Below, in pieces: positions 1-7,143 of a stretch of 17,141 nt of DNA (within the stretch, counting starts at the first letter, position 1; each line of letters begins with the position of its first letter). Below the pieces are notes generated by a model. The model made no database searches. It saw only the letters and a program-made list of their open reading frames with translations, and was not told where the DNA came from. The stretch is from an uncultured Streptococcus sp. (GTDB taxonomy: Bacteria; Bacillota; Bacilli; Lactobacillales; Streptococcaceae). The position numbers and the translations under genes were made by a program. The DNA is taken from assembly GCF_938036805.1 (NCBI RefSeq), contig NZ_CALHWC010000227.1, forward strand, positions 1 through 17,141, in the 5' to 3' direction.

Positions 1-53
1 AGGGAAATCTCCTCAATAATGGCAAAATTTTTAATCGAAATTTCTAATAACAT
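1..53 (-). CDS. recN: RecN DNA repair protein, first 17-18 codons only (partial)
   Basis: An ATG at position 53 opens a frame that runs off the left edge. It reads MLLEISIKNFAIIEEISL, the usual start of RecN, the SMC-like ATPase that acts at double-strand breaks; the hydrophobic 'IKNFAIIE' strand is the first beta strand of its ABC-type head. An AGGAAAG ribosome binding site lies just upstream, and the argR stop is only 8 nt away, so it is probably the next gene of the same operon. Only the N-terminus is visible, so nothing can be said about integrity. The argR-recN order is common in streptococci and other Firmicutes, which supports the call. Confidence 0.85.
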   Translation of the reverse strand, partial: MLLEISIKNFAIIEEIS

Positions 54-61
54 AGACTTTC

Positions 62-493
62 CTACCAATTATTGATTTCAGCCGTGACTTTTTGGGCTGC
101 ACTTTCACTCACTGCAACAACTAAGATACTGTCATTATCCGCAATGATGCTGAAAATTTCCTCAGCAAATTCTTTACTCAGGTGGCGTTTAACAACCGCT
201 GCACTCCCTGGCACTAGATTGAGATTGAGCATATTTCCTAGGTTTTGACAGGCCAAAATATTATTTTCTGCCAACTTCAGACTATTGGTCGCTGTTTTGG
301 GAAGCTCATAGATATAGGTATTATCTTTAAAAGGGATTTTTACAATCCCTAGCTCCTTGATGTCTCGTGAAACCGTTGCCTGTGTCGCTGTAATACCAGA
401 CTCCCTGAGATGTTCCACAATTTCCTCTTGGGTACCAATCTCAAACTCGTTGACAAATCGTCTGATTTTCTCTAATCTATCTTTCTTCTTCAT
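62..493 (-). CDS. argR: ArgR/AhrC family arginine-responsive transcriptional regulator
   Basis: This 143-residue protein has the ArgR layout. An N-terminal winged helix-turn-helix occupies about residues 1-68, with the recognition-helix motif ATQATVSRDIKELG at about 36-49. A C-terminal oligomerisation and arginine-binding domain follows, ending with DNDSILVVAVSE, the position of the ligand-contacting acidic residues. In the presence of arginine the family represses arginine synthesis and activates catabolism. Streptococci usually carry two or three paralogues; this copy lies between tlyA and recN. The start overlaps the end of tlyA by 17 nt in another frame, with the ribosome binding site (AAGGAA) inside tlyA, so translation is probably coupled. 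No promoter of its own is visible. Confidence 0.92.
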   Translation of the reverse strand: MKKKDRLEKIRRFVNEFEIGTQEEIVEHLRESGITATQATVSRDIKELGIVKIPFKDNTYIYELPKTATNSLKLAENNILACQNLGNMLNLNLVPGSAAVVKRHLSKEFAEEIFSIIADNDSILVVAVSESAAQKVTAEINNW

Positions 494-1301
494 CTTTAAA
501 TTCCTTGTGGGCTGCCTCTACGACAGCGACTAAGTCTTGCTCCAAGTCATTTTTCGGCTGCTCGCTTTTCTCCAGAAAGGCTAAAAATTCAACATTGCCA
601 TGCCCACCTTGAATCGGAGAAAAGTCCAAACCTTTGACTGAAAAACCTGATTCTACCATAAAGGCTGTCACAGTTTCCAGCACCGCCAAATGAACCTTCT
701 TGTCCTTGATAATCCCCTTCTTGCCAATCTGCTCGCGACCAGCCTCGAACTGAGGCTTAATCAAGGCAACGACCTGACCTCCCTCTTCTAAAATCTGGTA
801 GAGGGCTGGCAAAATCAAGCTAAGTGAGATAAAGCTGACGTCAATACTGGCAAAGCTAGGCTGAAAGTCAAAATCAGCAGGCTCGGCATAGCGAAAATTA
901 AACTGCTCCATGCTGACAACCCGTTCATCTTGGCGAAGTTTCCATGCCAACTGGTTAGTCCCAACATCAACAGCATAGACCAGCTTAGCTCCAGCCTGCA
1001 ACATGACATCGGTAAATCCTCCAGTTGAAGCTCCGATATCCAAGGCCACTCGGTCTGCCACCGAAAGGCCAAACACTTGCAAAGCCTTTTCTAATTTCAG
1101 GCCGCCACGACTGACATACTTGAGTTTTTCTCCCTTGAGCTTGAGCTCTGTTGCATCATCGATTTTTTCACCCGGTTTGTCAAAGCGTTCTCCATTAGCA
1201 AGTGCCACGACTAGGCCTGCCATCACTCCGCGCTTGGCCTGTTCTCGGGTCTCAAAGAGGCCTTGTCGATAGGCCAGTACATCCACTCTTTCCTTAGCCA
1301 T
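477..1301 (-). CDS. tlyA: TlyA family rRNA (cytidine-2'-O)-methyltransferase
   Basis: This 274-residue protein has an N-terminal S4 RNA-binding domain (about residues 1-60, with SRGGLKLEKAL at the boundary) followed by an FtsJ-like Rossmann methyltransferase. The SAM-binding motif is VALDIGASTGGFTD (about 86-98). A likely K-D-K-E catalytic set is K69, D88 or D154, K182 and E186 (IKPQFEAGR). Family members 2'-O-methylate cytidines in 16S/23S rRNA in some bacteria; older annotations say 'hemolysin A', which is misleading. The actual RNA target in streptococci cannot be read from the sequence. The start ATGGCTAA overlaps the ispA stop by 8 nt, which suggests translational coupling. Confidence 0.9.
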   Translation of the reverse strand: MAKERVDVLAYRQGLFETREQAKRGVMAGLVVALANGERFDKPGEKIDDATELKLKGEKLKYVSRGGLKLEKALQVFGLSVADRVALDIGASTGGFTDVMLQAGAKLVYAVDVGTNQLAWKLRQDERVVSMEQFNFRYAEPADFDFQPSFASIDVSFISLSLILPALYQILEEGGQVVALIKPQFEAGREQIGKKGIIKDKKVHLAVLETVTAFMVESGFSVKGLDFSPIQGGHGNVEFLAFLEKSEQPKNDLEQDLVAVVEAAHKEFKDEEER

Positions 1302-2169
1302 CCAGTCTCAAACTTTCTATTATTTTTTGAATTTCTTCAGCTGAAAAATCACTTTCTGTTTCTAGTTGCTCCAGCAGACTTTTTGCTTGTTCCAGTGTTT
1401 CATCGAAAAAGGCTCTGGCTCCATCCAAACCTAGTAAAGCTGGATAGGTCGATTTCTCCGCTGCTAAGTCCTTCTGCGGCGTCTTACCAATCTGCTCAAA
1501 ACTGGCCGTCACATCTAAAATATCATCCCGTACCTGAAAAGCCAACCCCAAGAGTTCTCCCGCTTGACGGAGCTTCCCTAGGACTGATTGACCAGTCTGA
1601 GCAATGATACCCGCCGCTACAAAAGGATAGGCCAAGAGTTTACCAGTCTTATTGGCATGAATGGTCTGGAGCTGGTCCATGGTCAACTTGCGACCTTCGC
1701 CCTGCATATCCAAAACCTGTCCGGCCACCATACCAAAGGAACCAGCCGCCAAAGACAGCTCTGCTATCAGATCCACCTTGACCTGACTAGGGAGCTCTGT
1801 CATTGCCACCAAACCATAAGGATCCAAAAAGAGAGAATCCCCCGCCAAAATAGCCATATCCTCCCCGAATTTCTTGTGGCTGGTCAGACGCCCTCGGCGG
1901 TAGTCATCATTATCCATAGCTGGCAAATCATCATGGATCAGACTGCCAGTGTGAATCATCTCCAGAGCTGCTGCCACCTGAAAATGGGCGGGAGTTAATT
2001 CCAGACCAAAGCCCTCCAGCAACTCCAAAAGCAAGAGAGGACGAATCCGCTTGCCCCCAGCCTTGACAGAATAGAGAATGGTTTCTGTCAAATCCGACGA
2101 TACTTCCTTGCTCTGATAAAATTCTTGAATCGTCAGGCCAATTTGCCTGATTTTAAACTCTCTTGTCAT
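1294..2169 (-). CDS. ispA: Trans-isoprenyl diphosphate synthase (farnesyl/geranylgeranyl diphosphate synthase)
   Basis: This 291-residue protein condenses IPP with allylic diphosphates to supply precursors for undecaprenyl phosphate and quinone-type lipids. GGKRIRPLLLLE (about 38-49) binds IPP. The first aspartate-rich motif is DDLPAMD (80-86) and the second is DDILD (215-219), with KTG and the FQ pair in between, so all catalytic elements are present. The residue five before the first motif is Gly75, where farnesyl-specific enzymes such as E. coli IspA have Tyr; a small residue here usually allows longer products, so a geranylgeranyl product is possible. The start overlaps the xseB stop as ATGA, and the stop overlaps tlyA. 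Confidence 0.92.
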   Translation of the reverse strand: MTREFKIRQIGLTIQEFYQSKEVSSDLTETILYSVKAGGKRIRPLLLLELLEGFGLELTPAHFQVAAALEMIHTGSLIHDDLPAMDNDDYRRGRLTSHKKFGEDMAILAGDSLFLDPYGLVAMTELPSQVKVDLIAELSLAAGSFGMVAGQVLDMQGEGRKLTMDQLQTIHANKTGKLLAYPFVAAGIIAQTGQSVLGKLRQAGELLGLAFQVRDDILDVTASFEQIGKTPQKDLAAEKSTYPALLGLDGARAFFDETLEQAKSLLEQLETESDFSAEEIQKIIESLRLDG

Positions 2170-2378
2170 TCCATATCCGTTTCTGTGCCATCGGCCTGCA
2201 TGACCTTGACCAAGGTCTTTTCTGCCTGATCTAACGTTTTTTGCAAGTCTTTAGACAGCTGCATGCCCTTCTGGAATTCAGCGATTGCCTCTTCCAAGGC
2301 CACATCTCCATTTTCTAACTTCTGGACAATGGCTTCCAAATCAGCTAAATTTTCTTCAAATTTCTTGTCTTTTGACAT
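2166..2378 (-). CDS. xseB: Exodeoxyribonuclease VII small subunit
   Basis: This 70-residue acidic helical protein has the XseB pattern: FEENLADLEAIVQKLENGDVALEEAIAEFQKGMQL. It forms a two-helix hairpin that coats the long coiled coil of XseA in the exonuclease VII complex, which degrades single-stranded DNA from both ends into oligonucleotides. Length matches the family (about 70-80 residues). It starts 23 nt inside the end of xseA and ends in an ATGA overlap with ispA, so subunit stoichiometry is likely set by translational coupling. Confidence 0.95.
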   Translation of the reverse strand: MSKDKKFEENLADLEAIVQKLENGDVALEEAIAEFQKGMQLSKDLQKTLDQAEKTLVKVMQADGTETDME

Positions 2379-3696
2379 CTTTTACCTCAACTTGGACCTG
2401 ACCATCCCGCATGAGAATGGTCAGCTGGTCCTTCTTCTTGATATCCTGACTGGACTCGATTACTGTTTCATTTTTTTGGATAATAGCATAGCCCCGCGCC
2501 ACAATACGACTAGTATCCAGCATGAGTAGCGCATCCGACAGCCGCTTGGCTTCAGCCACCTTATGGTCATAAATCACTGCCATATTGCTACGCAACAAGC
2601 GTTCTTGCTGGTGAAGTTGCTCCTGATAGCGCTGCACCTGCCGCAGAGGTGACAAAGACTCCAAGCGATGCTGGAGAATCTTGACCTGCTGGACTTCTTC
2701 ACTATAATATTCGCGAATCTTTTGCTTTAATCGTAGATTGAGCTGGTCTAACTTTTGCAGATAGCCATCATAAAGTCGCTCTGGCTGCCGAAAAATAACA
2801 GAGGAAGCCAGCTTGTGCAATCGTTCCCGCTGGTAGGCCAGACGATTTGCAGCTGCATTTGCCAGACGATTTTGCTGCTGGCTCAAATGCCCCAGAAGAT
2901 CCAGCTTGGTGACTGGCGTTGCCAATTCCGCTGCTGCTGTGGGAGTTGCTGCTCGTCGGTCTGCCACAAAGTCAGCCAGAGTCGTGTCTGTTTCGTGCCC
3001 CACGCTGGAAATGATCGGAATCCGAGACTCAAATATGGCTCGCACCACCACTTCCTCATTAAAAGCCCAAAGATCCTCGATGGACCCGCCGCCCCGACCA
3101 ATAATCAAAACATCCAAATCTTCTCGCTCATTAGCTCGACGGATATTAGTAGCTACCTCGGTGGCCGCTCCTTCGCCCTGAACCTTGGTCGGATAAAGCA
3201 GGATATCCACACCAGGAAAACGGCGGCTAACTGTCGTGATAATATCTCGGATGACAGCCCCGCTAGGACTAGTCACTACCCCAATTTTCTTAGGAAATTG
3301 AGGCAAGGCTTGTTTAAACTTATCTTGGAAAAGACCTTCTTCTCCCAGTTTTTTCTTGAGCTGCTCAAATTGAACAGCCAAGGCACCAATACCATCTGGC
3401 TCAGCCTTTTCAATGACAATCGAATAGGAACCACTTGGCTCATAGAGCTGCACACGGCCAATGACATTGACCTTCATACCTTCTTCCAGCTCAAAACCAA
3501 GCTTTTTGTAAATACCTGACCAGATAGTCGCCTGAATAACTGCCTTCTCATCCTTGATGGAAAAATACTGGTGATTGGGGCGCTTGCGAAAATTAGAGAC
3601 CTGACCTGTCAGATAAACCCGTTCCAAATAAGGATCACGGTCAAACTTCATCTTCAGATAACGGGTCAAGGTCGAAACCGATAAATAATCTGGCAT
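2356..3696 (-). CDS. xseA: Exodeoxyribonuclease VII large subunit
   Basis: This 446-residue protein is full length for the family. An N-terminal OB fold (about 1-100, with VYLTGQVSNFRK and HQYFSIKDE) binds single-stranded DNA. The catalytic domain contains VVTSPSGAVIRDI, LIIGRGGGSIEDLWAFN and the signature GHETDTTLADFVADRRAATPTAAAE, which spans about residues 234-258. A long helical coiled coil rich in Gln and Arg (about 270-400) is where XseB docks. The start codon is preceded by AAGGGAG, and an extended -10 promoter lies 40 nt upstream. It is the first gene of the xseA-xseB-ispA-tlyA-argR-recN run. Confidence 0.95.
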   Translation of the reverse strand: MPDYLSVSTLTRYLKMKFDRDPYLERVYLTGQVSNFRKRPNHQYFSIKDEKAVIQATIWSGIYKKLGFELEEGMKVNVIGRVQLYEPSGSYSIVIEKAEPDGIGALAVQFEQLKKKLGEEGLFQDKFKQALPQFPKKIGVVTSPSGAVIRDIITTVSRRFPGVDILLYPTKVQGEGAATEVATNIRRANEREDLDVLIIGRGGGSIEDLWAFNEEVVVRAIFESRIPIISSVGHETDTTLADFVADRRAATPTAAAELATPVTKLDLLGHLSQQQNRLANAAANRLAYQRERLHKLASSVIFRQPERLYDGYLQKLDQLNLRLKQKIREYYSEEVQQVKILQHRLESLSPLRQVQRYQEQLHQQERLLRSNMAVIYDHKVAEAKRLSDALLMLDTSRIVARGYAIIQKNETVIESSQDIKKKDQLTILMRDGQVQVEVKDVKRQEI

Positions 3697-3735
3697 GTCG
3701 CTCCCTTTCTATTTTCTAGTATTTGCGTAACTTTT

Positions 3736-3744
3736 ATTATACCA
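3736..3744 (-). promoter_or_regulatory. Extended -10 promoter of the xseA operon
   Basis: The minus strand reads TGGTATAAT, a perfect extended -10. A weak -35 candidate (CTGACT, about 15 nt upstream) adds little. It lies 40 nt upstream of the xseA start and downstream of the small HTH gene, so the operon can start independently. No terminator separates it from the HTH gene. Confidence 0.7.
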
Positions 3745-3797
3745 AAAAATGGAGGAAGTCAGTGATTCCAAGTTCCTGATTTTCATGATAAATATCA

Positions 3798-4022
3798 CTA
3801 GGGTTTTATGCTTTCTTTGATAATTTGATACATTTCGATGTGCAACTGCTGCGCAATGAATTCTAAGGTTAGCAAACTAGGAATCGAATCGCCTGCCTCG
3901 ATCCGAGCAAGCTGTCTGACTGTCAAACGAGTCTCATCCTCACACAGCAATTCCCTTGTCATTTTACGTTGTTCCCTCAATTCTCTAATTTTTTTTCCAA
4001 TTGCTATCCTTAACTCTGACAT
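3798..4022 (-). CDS. Small XRE-family HTH protein resembling the DNA-binding domain of ComR/PlcR-type regulators
   Basis: This 74-residue protein is essentially one helix-turn-helix domain. IGKKIRELREQRKMTRELLC forms helices 1-2, LTVRQLARIEAGDSIPSL (about 33-50) is the recognition helix and turn, and a closing helix follows. The LTVRQLxRIExGxSxPSL pattern is characteristic of ComR-like members of the RRNPP peptide-responsive family, in which a roughly 230-residue TPR domain normally follows and binds the pheromone. Here the frame stops (TAG) directly after the HTH, and the sequence beyond has no recognisable TPR region, so this is either a stand-alone regulator or a truncated relic. The ribosome binding site is weak, but the promoter is good. 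The target is unknown. Confidence 0.75.
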   Translation of the reverse strand: MSELRIAIGKKIRELREQRKMTRELLCEDETRLTVRQLARIEAGDSIPSLLTLEFIAQQLHIEMYQIIKESIKP

Positions 4023-4086
4023 AACACTTTTTGCACTTATCCATTTCTACTAAATTGTATAATATTAACTCTCATACTTTATTATT

Positions 4087-4095
4087 ATTATAGCA
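4087..4095 (-). promoter_or_regulatory. Extended -10 promoter of the small HTH gene
   Basis: The minus strand reads TGCTATAAT, a perfect extended -10 about 65 nt upstream of the HTH start codon. No good -35 is visible; the place where it would lie is occupied by an inverted repeat (4097-4126). Confidence 0.7.
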
Positions 4096-4096
4096 C

Positions 4097-4126
4097 AAAA
4101 AAGTTTTCTATCATATTAACTTTTTT
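4097..4126. repeat. Inverted repeat over the -35 region of the HTH gene promoter; candidate operator
   Basis: AAAAAAGTT (4097-4105) and AACTTTTTT (4118-4126) are perfect 9-nt arms around a 12-nt spacer. The repeat abuts the extended -10 and covers the -35 position, a typical place for a dimeric repressor to act. Autoregulation by the adjacent HTH protein is inferred only from position. The arms are A/T rich, so chance occurrence is not excluded. Confidence 0.45.
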
Positions 4127-4208
4127 AATATATATTGAAAAAATAGATCATGTGAAAAAGAAGGAAAATACTAGTTTTCCCCAGTCAGGACAAGATTTCC
4201 AAAATCAC

Positions 4209-4236
4209 AAAAAGAGACTCGGATTTTTCCAAGCCT
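4209..4236 (-). terminator. Rho-independent terminator after nnrD
   Basis: The minus-strand RNA forms a 9-bp stem (AGGCUUGGA/UCCGAGUCU, with two G-U pairs) around an AAAA loop, followed by CUUUUUG. It begins 9 nt after the nnrD stop. The plus-strand version has mismatches where the minus strand has G-U pairs, which sets the direction. Confidence 0.75.
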
Positions 4237-4244
4237 CCCAAGAT

Positions 4245-5087
4245 TTATTGACTAAAATTTTTCATCCAAGTTGGAATTCGTTGACTCAGTTCTGTCGGTA
4301 ATACCACATAAACCTCTTTGGCTAATTCATCCGCAATAGCTGAATGCAAATAGGTCGCAGCTGTCACTCTTTCAAGAAGTGAAACTTGCTGAAATTGACC
4401 TGCAAAACCGGCAATCATCCCTGCCAAGGTATCTCCCATACCGCCGGTGGCTTGATAGGGACCACCAACCTGCAGCTGATAAATATCCTTTTCCCCACTC
4501 TGAAAAACTCGCGTTCCATTCCTTTTCTGTGCAACTAGAGTTCCCTTAGGAAATTGGTCAACAGCCTTTTGGCTAGATTTTTCGTCCTGTGACTCGATGG
4601 GCAAGCCAGACAAGCTTTCCCATTCTTTCTGGTGAGGGGTAAAAATTGTCTGGGAGTTTGGAAAAGGCAGAGCTTGCTTGGCAAAAAGCGAGATAGCGCC
4701 CCCATCCATAATCAAGATTTGTTGCTTGTTTACAAGCTGTAAAACCAACTGCAGCACCGATTTCTCTAAAGAATTTTCAGCCAAACCCGGCCCAATTAAA
4801 ATAACAGTAGCCTTGCGGATCTGATCCATCAGTCGCTCTTGTTCCCGCAAATCAAAGGCCATAGCCTCTGGCAAATGAGCATGGAGGGCGGAAATATTTT
4901 CCCGTTCAGTTGCAACTGTCACCAAACCAGCTCCGCTCCTTACTGCGGCCAAAGCAGCCATGATAATAGCTCCGCCATAGGGATAGGTCCCACCAATCAA
5001 GAGCAGGCGACCATAGTCGCCTTTATGGCTGTCTGGCGATCGATTTATAATAACCTTTTTCAAAAGCCTGTCACTGGCTAGTTTCAT
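4245..5087 (-). CDS. nnrD: ADP-dependent (S)-NAD(P)H-hydrate dehydratase
   Basis: This 280-residue protein of the ribokinase-like YjeF C-terminal family repairs hydrated NADH/NADPH, the damaged forms that arise by water addition, using ADP as phosphate donor in bacteria. Diagnostic segments are HKGDYGRLLLIGG (about 21-33), the GGAIIMAALAAVRSGAGLVTVAT block that shapes the active site, IGPGL, FTPHQKEW and the catalytic loop GGMGDTLAGMIAG near residue 215-227. Length is normal for a stand-alone enzyme; the partner epimerase (nnrE) is not in this window. AGAGGA precedes the start. It has its own terminator and so appears monocistronic. Confidence 0.93.
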   Translation of the reverse strand: MKLASDRLLKKVIINRSPDSHKGDYGRLLLIGGTYPYGGAIIMAALAAVRSGAGLVTVATERENISALHAHLPEAMAFDLREQERLMDQIRKATVILIGPGLAENSLEKSVLQLVLQLVNKQQILIMDGGAISLFAKQALPFPNSQTIFTPHQKEWESLSGLPIESQDEKSSQKAVDQFPKGTLVAQKRNGTRVFQSGEKDIYQLQVGGPYQATGGMGDTLAGMIAGFAGQFQQVSLLERVTAATYLHSAIADELAKEVYVVLPTELSQRIPTWMKNFSQ

Positions 5088-5647
5088 ATTTGATCCTCTA
5101 TAATTATTTAAATGTTTACAAAAACCAATATTACTCGCTCGAGCAAACCAAGCAAAGAAACTCGACTACCATTTTCTATCCCTGATAGGCATATCTTTAT
5201 TGAATTCTAGTTGCGTAAGAGAATGATATAAAGCCGAACAGACAACAGCTTCTTTCTTCACTTCAAAATCAAAAGCTAAAATGACTCTCCATCTCACCAG
5301 TTACCGCCAATAAGTATATCCTATACTTTGACAATTTTTTCCGAAATTTCCATTCTTCATTTCGACCCGAGCAATTTTTCTTCTCCCATATTTTACCATA
5401 TTTTCGCTCGATACTTAAAATGAAGAAACCGATTCAGAGAAAGGCCGTATGAAATTATTACATTGCTTATACTACCACAGTACCTAAAAAATGGAGACTT
5501 TTATCAAAGAAAACTATACCACGAAACTCTAGTCTCATCTAAAAAAACAGCGGATTTTTAAAAACATTCAGTTGCCACTGCAACTCTTTGCTTGTAACCA
5601 AAAACGGCTATCGGCTCATCCAAATAAACAAATTTATCTTGAAAATA
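5088..5647. other. Gene-poor stretch between livF and nnrD
   Basis: About 560 nt with no convincing intact gene. It contains a possibly decayed minus-strand reading frame (5166-5399), a TGGTAAAAT extended -10 candidate (5390-5398, minus), and two overlapping hairpins at 5541-5585 on the minus strand: AGTTGC/GCAACT, and an alternative CAGTGG/CCGCTG followed by seven T. No clear promoter directly upstream of nnrD stands out, so the 5390 candidate may drive it with a long leader. Confidence 0.5.
5166..5399 (-). pseudogene. Possible decayed small reading frame of unknown function
   Basis: From an ATG at 5399 a frame runs 32 codons to a TAA (5301-5303), then 44 more codons to a TAG at 5166-5168. 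The second part, from VRWRVILAFDFEV to MPIRDRKW, has a protein-like mix of residues and ordinary codons. A single base change (CAA to TAA) would explain the internal stop. The same frame stays open past the TAG to the nnrD start. I do not recognise the product. Chance is a real alternative at this length, and no ribosome binding site is convincing. Confidence 0.3.
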
Positions 5648-5670
5648 AAAAAGGTCCACTGGACCTTTTT
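5648..5670 (-). terminator. Rho-independent terminator ending the liv operon
   Basis: A perfect 10-bp stem, AAAAAGGTCC/GGACCTTTTT, with a 3-nt loop is followed by a T-rich run on the minus strand. The stem starts within the livF stop codon, so termination follows immediately on translation. The symmetric A/T flanks mean it could also work in the other direction. Confidence 0.88.
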
Positions 5671-6379
5671 AACCACCTAGATATGCTTTGCGGACTTCGT
5701 CAGAAGCGAGAAGTTCTTGGCCTGTTCCGGACAGAACGATTTTTCCTGTTTCAAGGACATAACCGCGGTTGGCGATAGAGAGTGCCTTGTTGGCATTTTG
5801 CTCAATCAAAAGCACAGTTGTCCCCTGCTTTTGGATATCTTGAATGATATCAAAGATTTCTTGGATGAAGATAGGAGCCAGCCCCATTGACGGCTCGTCC
5901 AAGAGTAAGAGTTTAGGCGTAGACATGAGCGCTCGTCCCATAGCCAGCATTTGCTGCTCACCACCAGATAGAGTCGCTGCATCTTGGTTCTTACGCTCTT
6001 CCAAACGTGGGAAACGAGAGAAGACCTTTTTGAGATTGGCTTGGTTTTCTTCGCGATTTTTCTTAAGAAAAGCTCCCATTTCAAGATTTTCCAAAACGGT
6101 CAAACCTGGAAAGACATGGCGCCCTTCTGGAACTTGTGAAAGCCCCGCAGCTACAATCTTTTGAGCAGGCACTTTTTGAATTTCATTGCCTAAAAATTCA
6201 ATCTTACCAGCACTTGGGCGAACCAAACCAGAGATCGTGCGGAGGATGGTCGTTTTCCCAGCACCGTTAGCTCCGATAAGGGAGACGACTTCTCCTTCGT
6301 TGACTTCAAAGCTGACATCACGGACAGCCTGAATCATGCCGTAGTGGACGGATAGATTTTCAACTTTGAGCATGGACAT
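5669..6379 (-). CDS. livF: Branched-chain amino acid ABC transporter ATP-binding protein LivF
   Basis: This 236-residue ABC ATPase is one of two that power the BCAA importer. Walker A is GANGAGKTT (36-44), the signature is LSGGEQQMLAMGRAL, Walker B is LLLLDEPSMGL, and the H-loop position reads LLIEQNANKAL. The Gln-Asn there, instead of His, is the usual LivF form. A very strong AGGAGGTGA binding site favours the first ATG over the one two codons later. The start overlaps the livG stop by one base (TAATG). It is the last gene of the operon. Confidence 0.94.
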   Translation of the reverse strand: MSMLKVENLSVHYGMIQAVRDVSFEVNEGEVVSLIGANGAGKTTILRTISGLVRPSAGKIEFLGNEIQKVPAQKIVAAGLSQVPEGRHVFPGLTVLENLEMGAFLKKNREENQANLKKVFSRFPRLEERKNQDAATLSGGEQQMLAMGRALMSTPKLLLLDEPSMGLAPIFIQEIFDIIQDIQKQGTTVLLIEQNANKALSIANRGYVLETGKIVLSGTGQELLASDEVRKAYLGG

Positions 6380-7143
6380 TAGGCTTCACCTCCTAGATAA
6401 GCTTCAATAACGCGTTTGTCATTCTTAATCTCATCTGGTGTGCCGTGGGCAATCAGGCGACCGTACTCTAGTACGTAGATGCGCTCAGTTACTTCCATAA
6501 CCAGACTCATATCATGCTCAATTAGCATGATGGTAATATTAAATTCATTTTTAATCCGACGGATCAGGGCAGTCAGCTCAGCTGTTTCCTGTGGATTCAT
6601 CCCAGCAGCTGGCTCATCCAAGAAGAGAATCTTAGGCTCTGTGGCAAGCGCTCGGACAATCTCCAGACGACGTTGCTGACCGTAGGCCAAATTTTTAGCC
6701 AAGGTTTCTGCTTCCTTATCCAAGTCAAAGATGGCCAGCAATTCCAAAGCTTTCGCTTTCAATTCTTCTTCATTTTTATAAAATGCTGGAAGGCGGAAGA
6801 AAGAAGCCAACACATGAGGTTTATGGTGATTACCAAAAGCAATCAACACATTATCCAAGACTGTCAAATCTTTGAAAAGACGAATATTTTGGAAGGTCCT
6901 GCTGAGACCCAGAGTCGCAATTTTGTAAGGTGTTTTACCATTCAGCAAATGACCATCCAAAGTAACCGTTCCCTCACTCGGCTCGTAGACACCTGTCAAA
7001 AGGTTGAAAAGAGTCGTTTTCCCAGCACCGTTAGGACCGATAAGACCGACCAGTTCGCCCTCGTTCAGTTCCAGACTTACATCGCTAACAGCCGTCAGTC
7101 CTCCGAAATTTTTGGTTAATTTTTTTACTTCAAGAAGCGCCAT
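6379..7143 (-). CDS. livG: Branched-chain amino acid ABC transporter ATP-binding protein LivG
   Basis: This 254-residue ABC ATPase is the partner of LivF. Walker A is GPNGAGKTT (36-44), the signature is LAYGQQRRLEIVRAL (the LivG type, in place of the usual LSGGQ), Walker B is ILFLDEPAAGMNP, and the switch histidine is in LIEHDMSLV. An AAGGAGG binding site lies in the end of livM, and the start overlaps that gene's stop by one base. It sits on the cytoplasmic face as a LivF/LivG heterodimer under LivH and LivM. Confidence 0.94.
   Translation of the reverse strand: MALLEVKKLTKNFGGLTAVSDVSLELNEGELVGLIGPNGAGKTTLFNLLTGVYEPSEGTVTLDGHLLNGKTPYKIATLGLSRTFQNIRLFKDLTVLDNVLIAFGNHHKPHVLASFFRLPAFYKNEEELKAKALELLAIFDLDKEAETLAKNLAYGQQRRLEIVRALATEPKILFLDEPAAGMNPQETAELTALIRRIKNEFNITIMLIEHDMSLVMEVTERIYVLEYGRLIAHGTPDEIKNDKRVIEAYLGGEA

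Noticed and set aside
2755..3519. Plus-strand 254-codon frame
   Set aside because: Antisense shadow of xseA, whose motifs are clear; the translated sequence resembles no protein family.
3998..4052. Short minus-strand frame starting MDKCKKCYVRV just ahead of the HTH gene
   Set aside because: CxxC pattern caught the eye, but there is no ribosome binding site and it is only 19 codons overlapping the HTH start.
5572..5778. Plus-strand 68-codon frame at the end of the liv operon
   Set aside because: It crosses the livF terminator and runs antisense into livF; it has no coding signs of its own.
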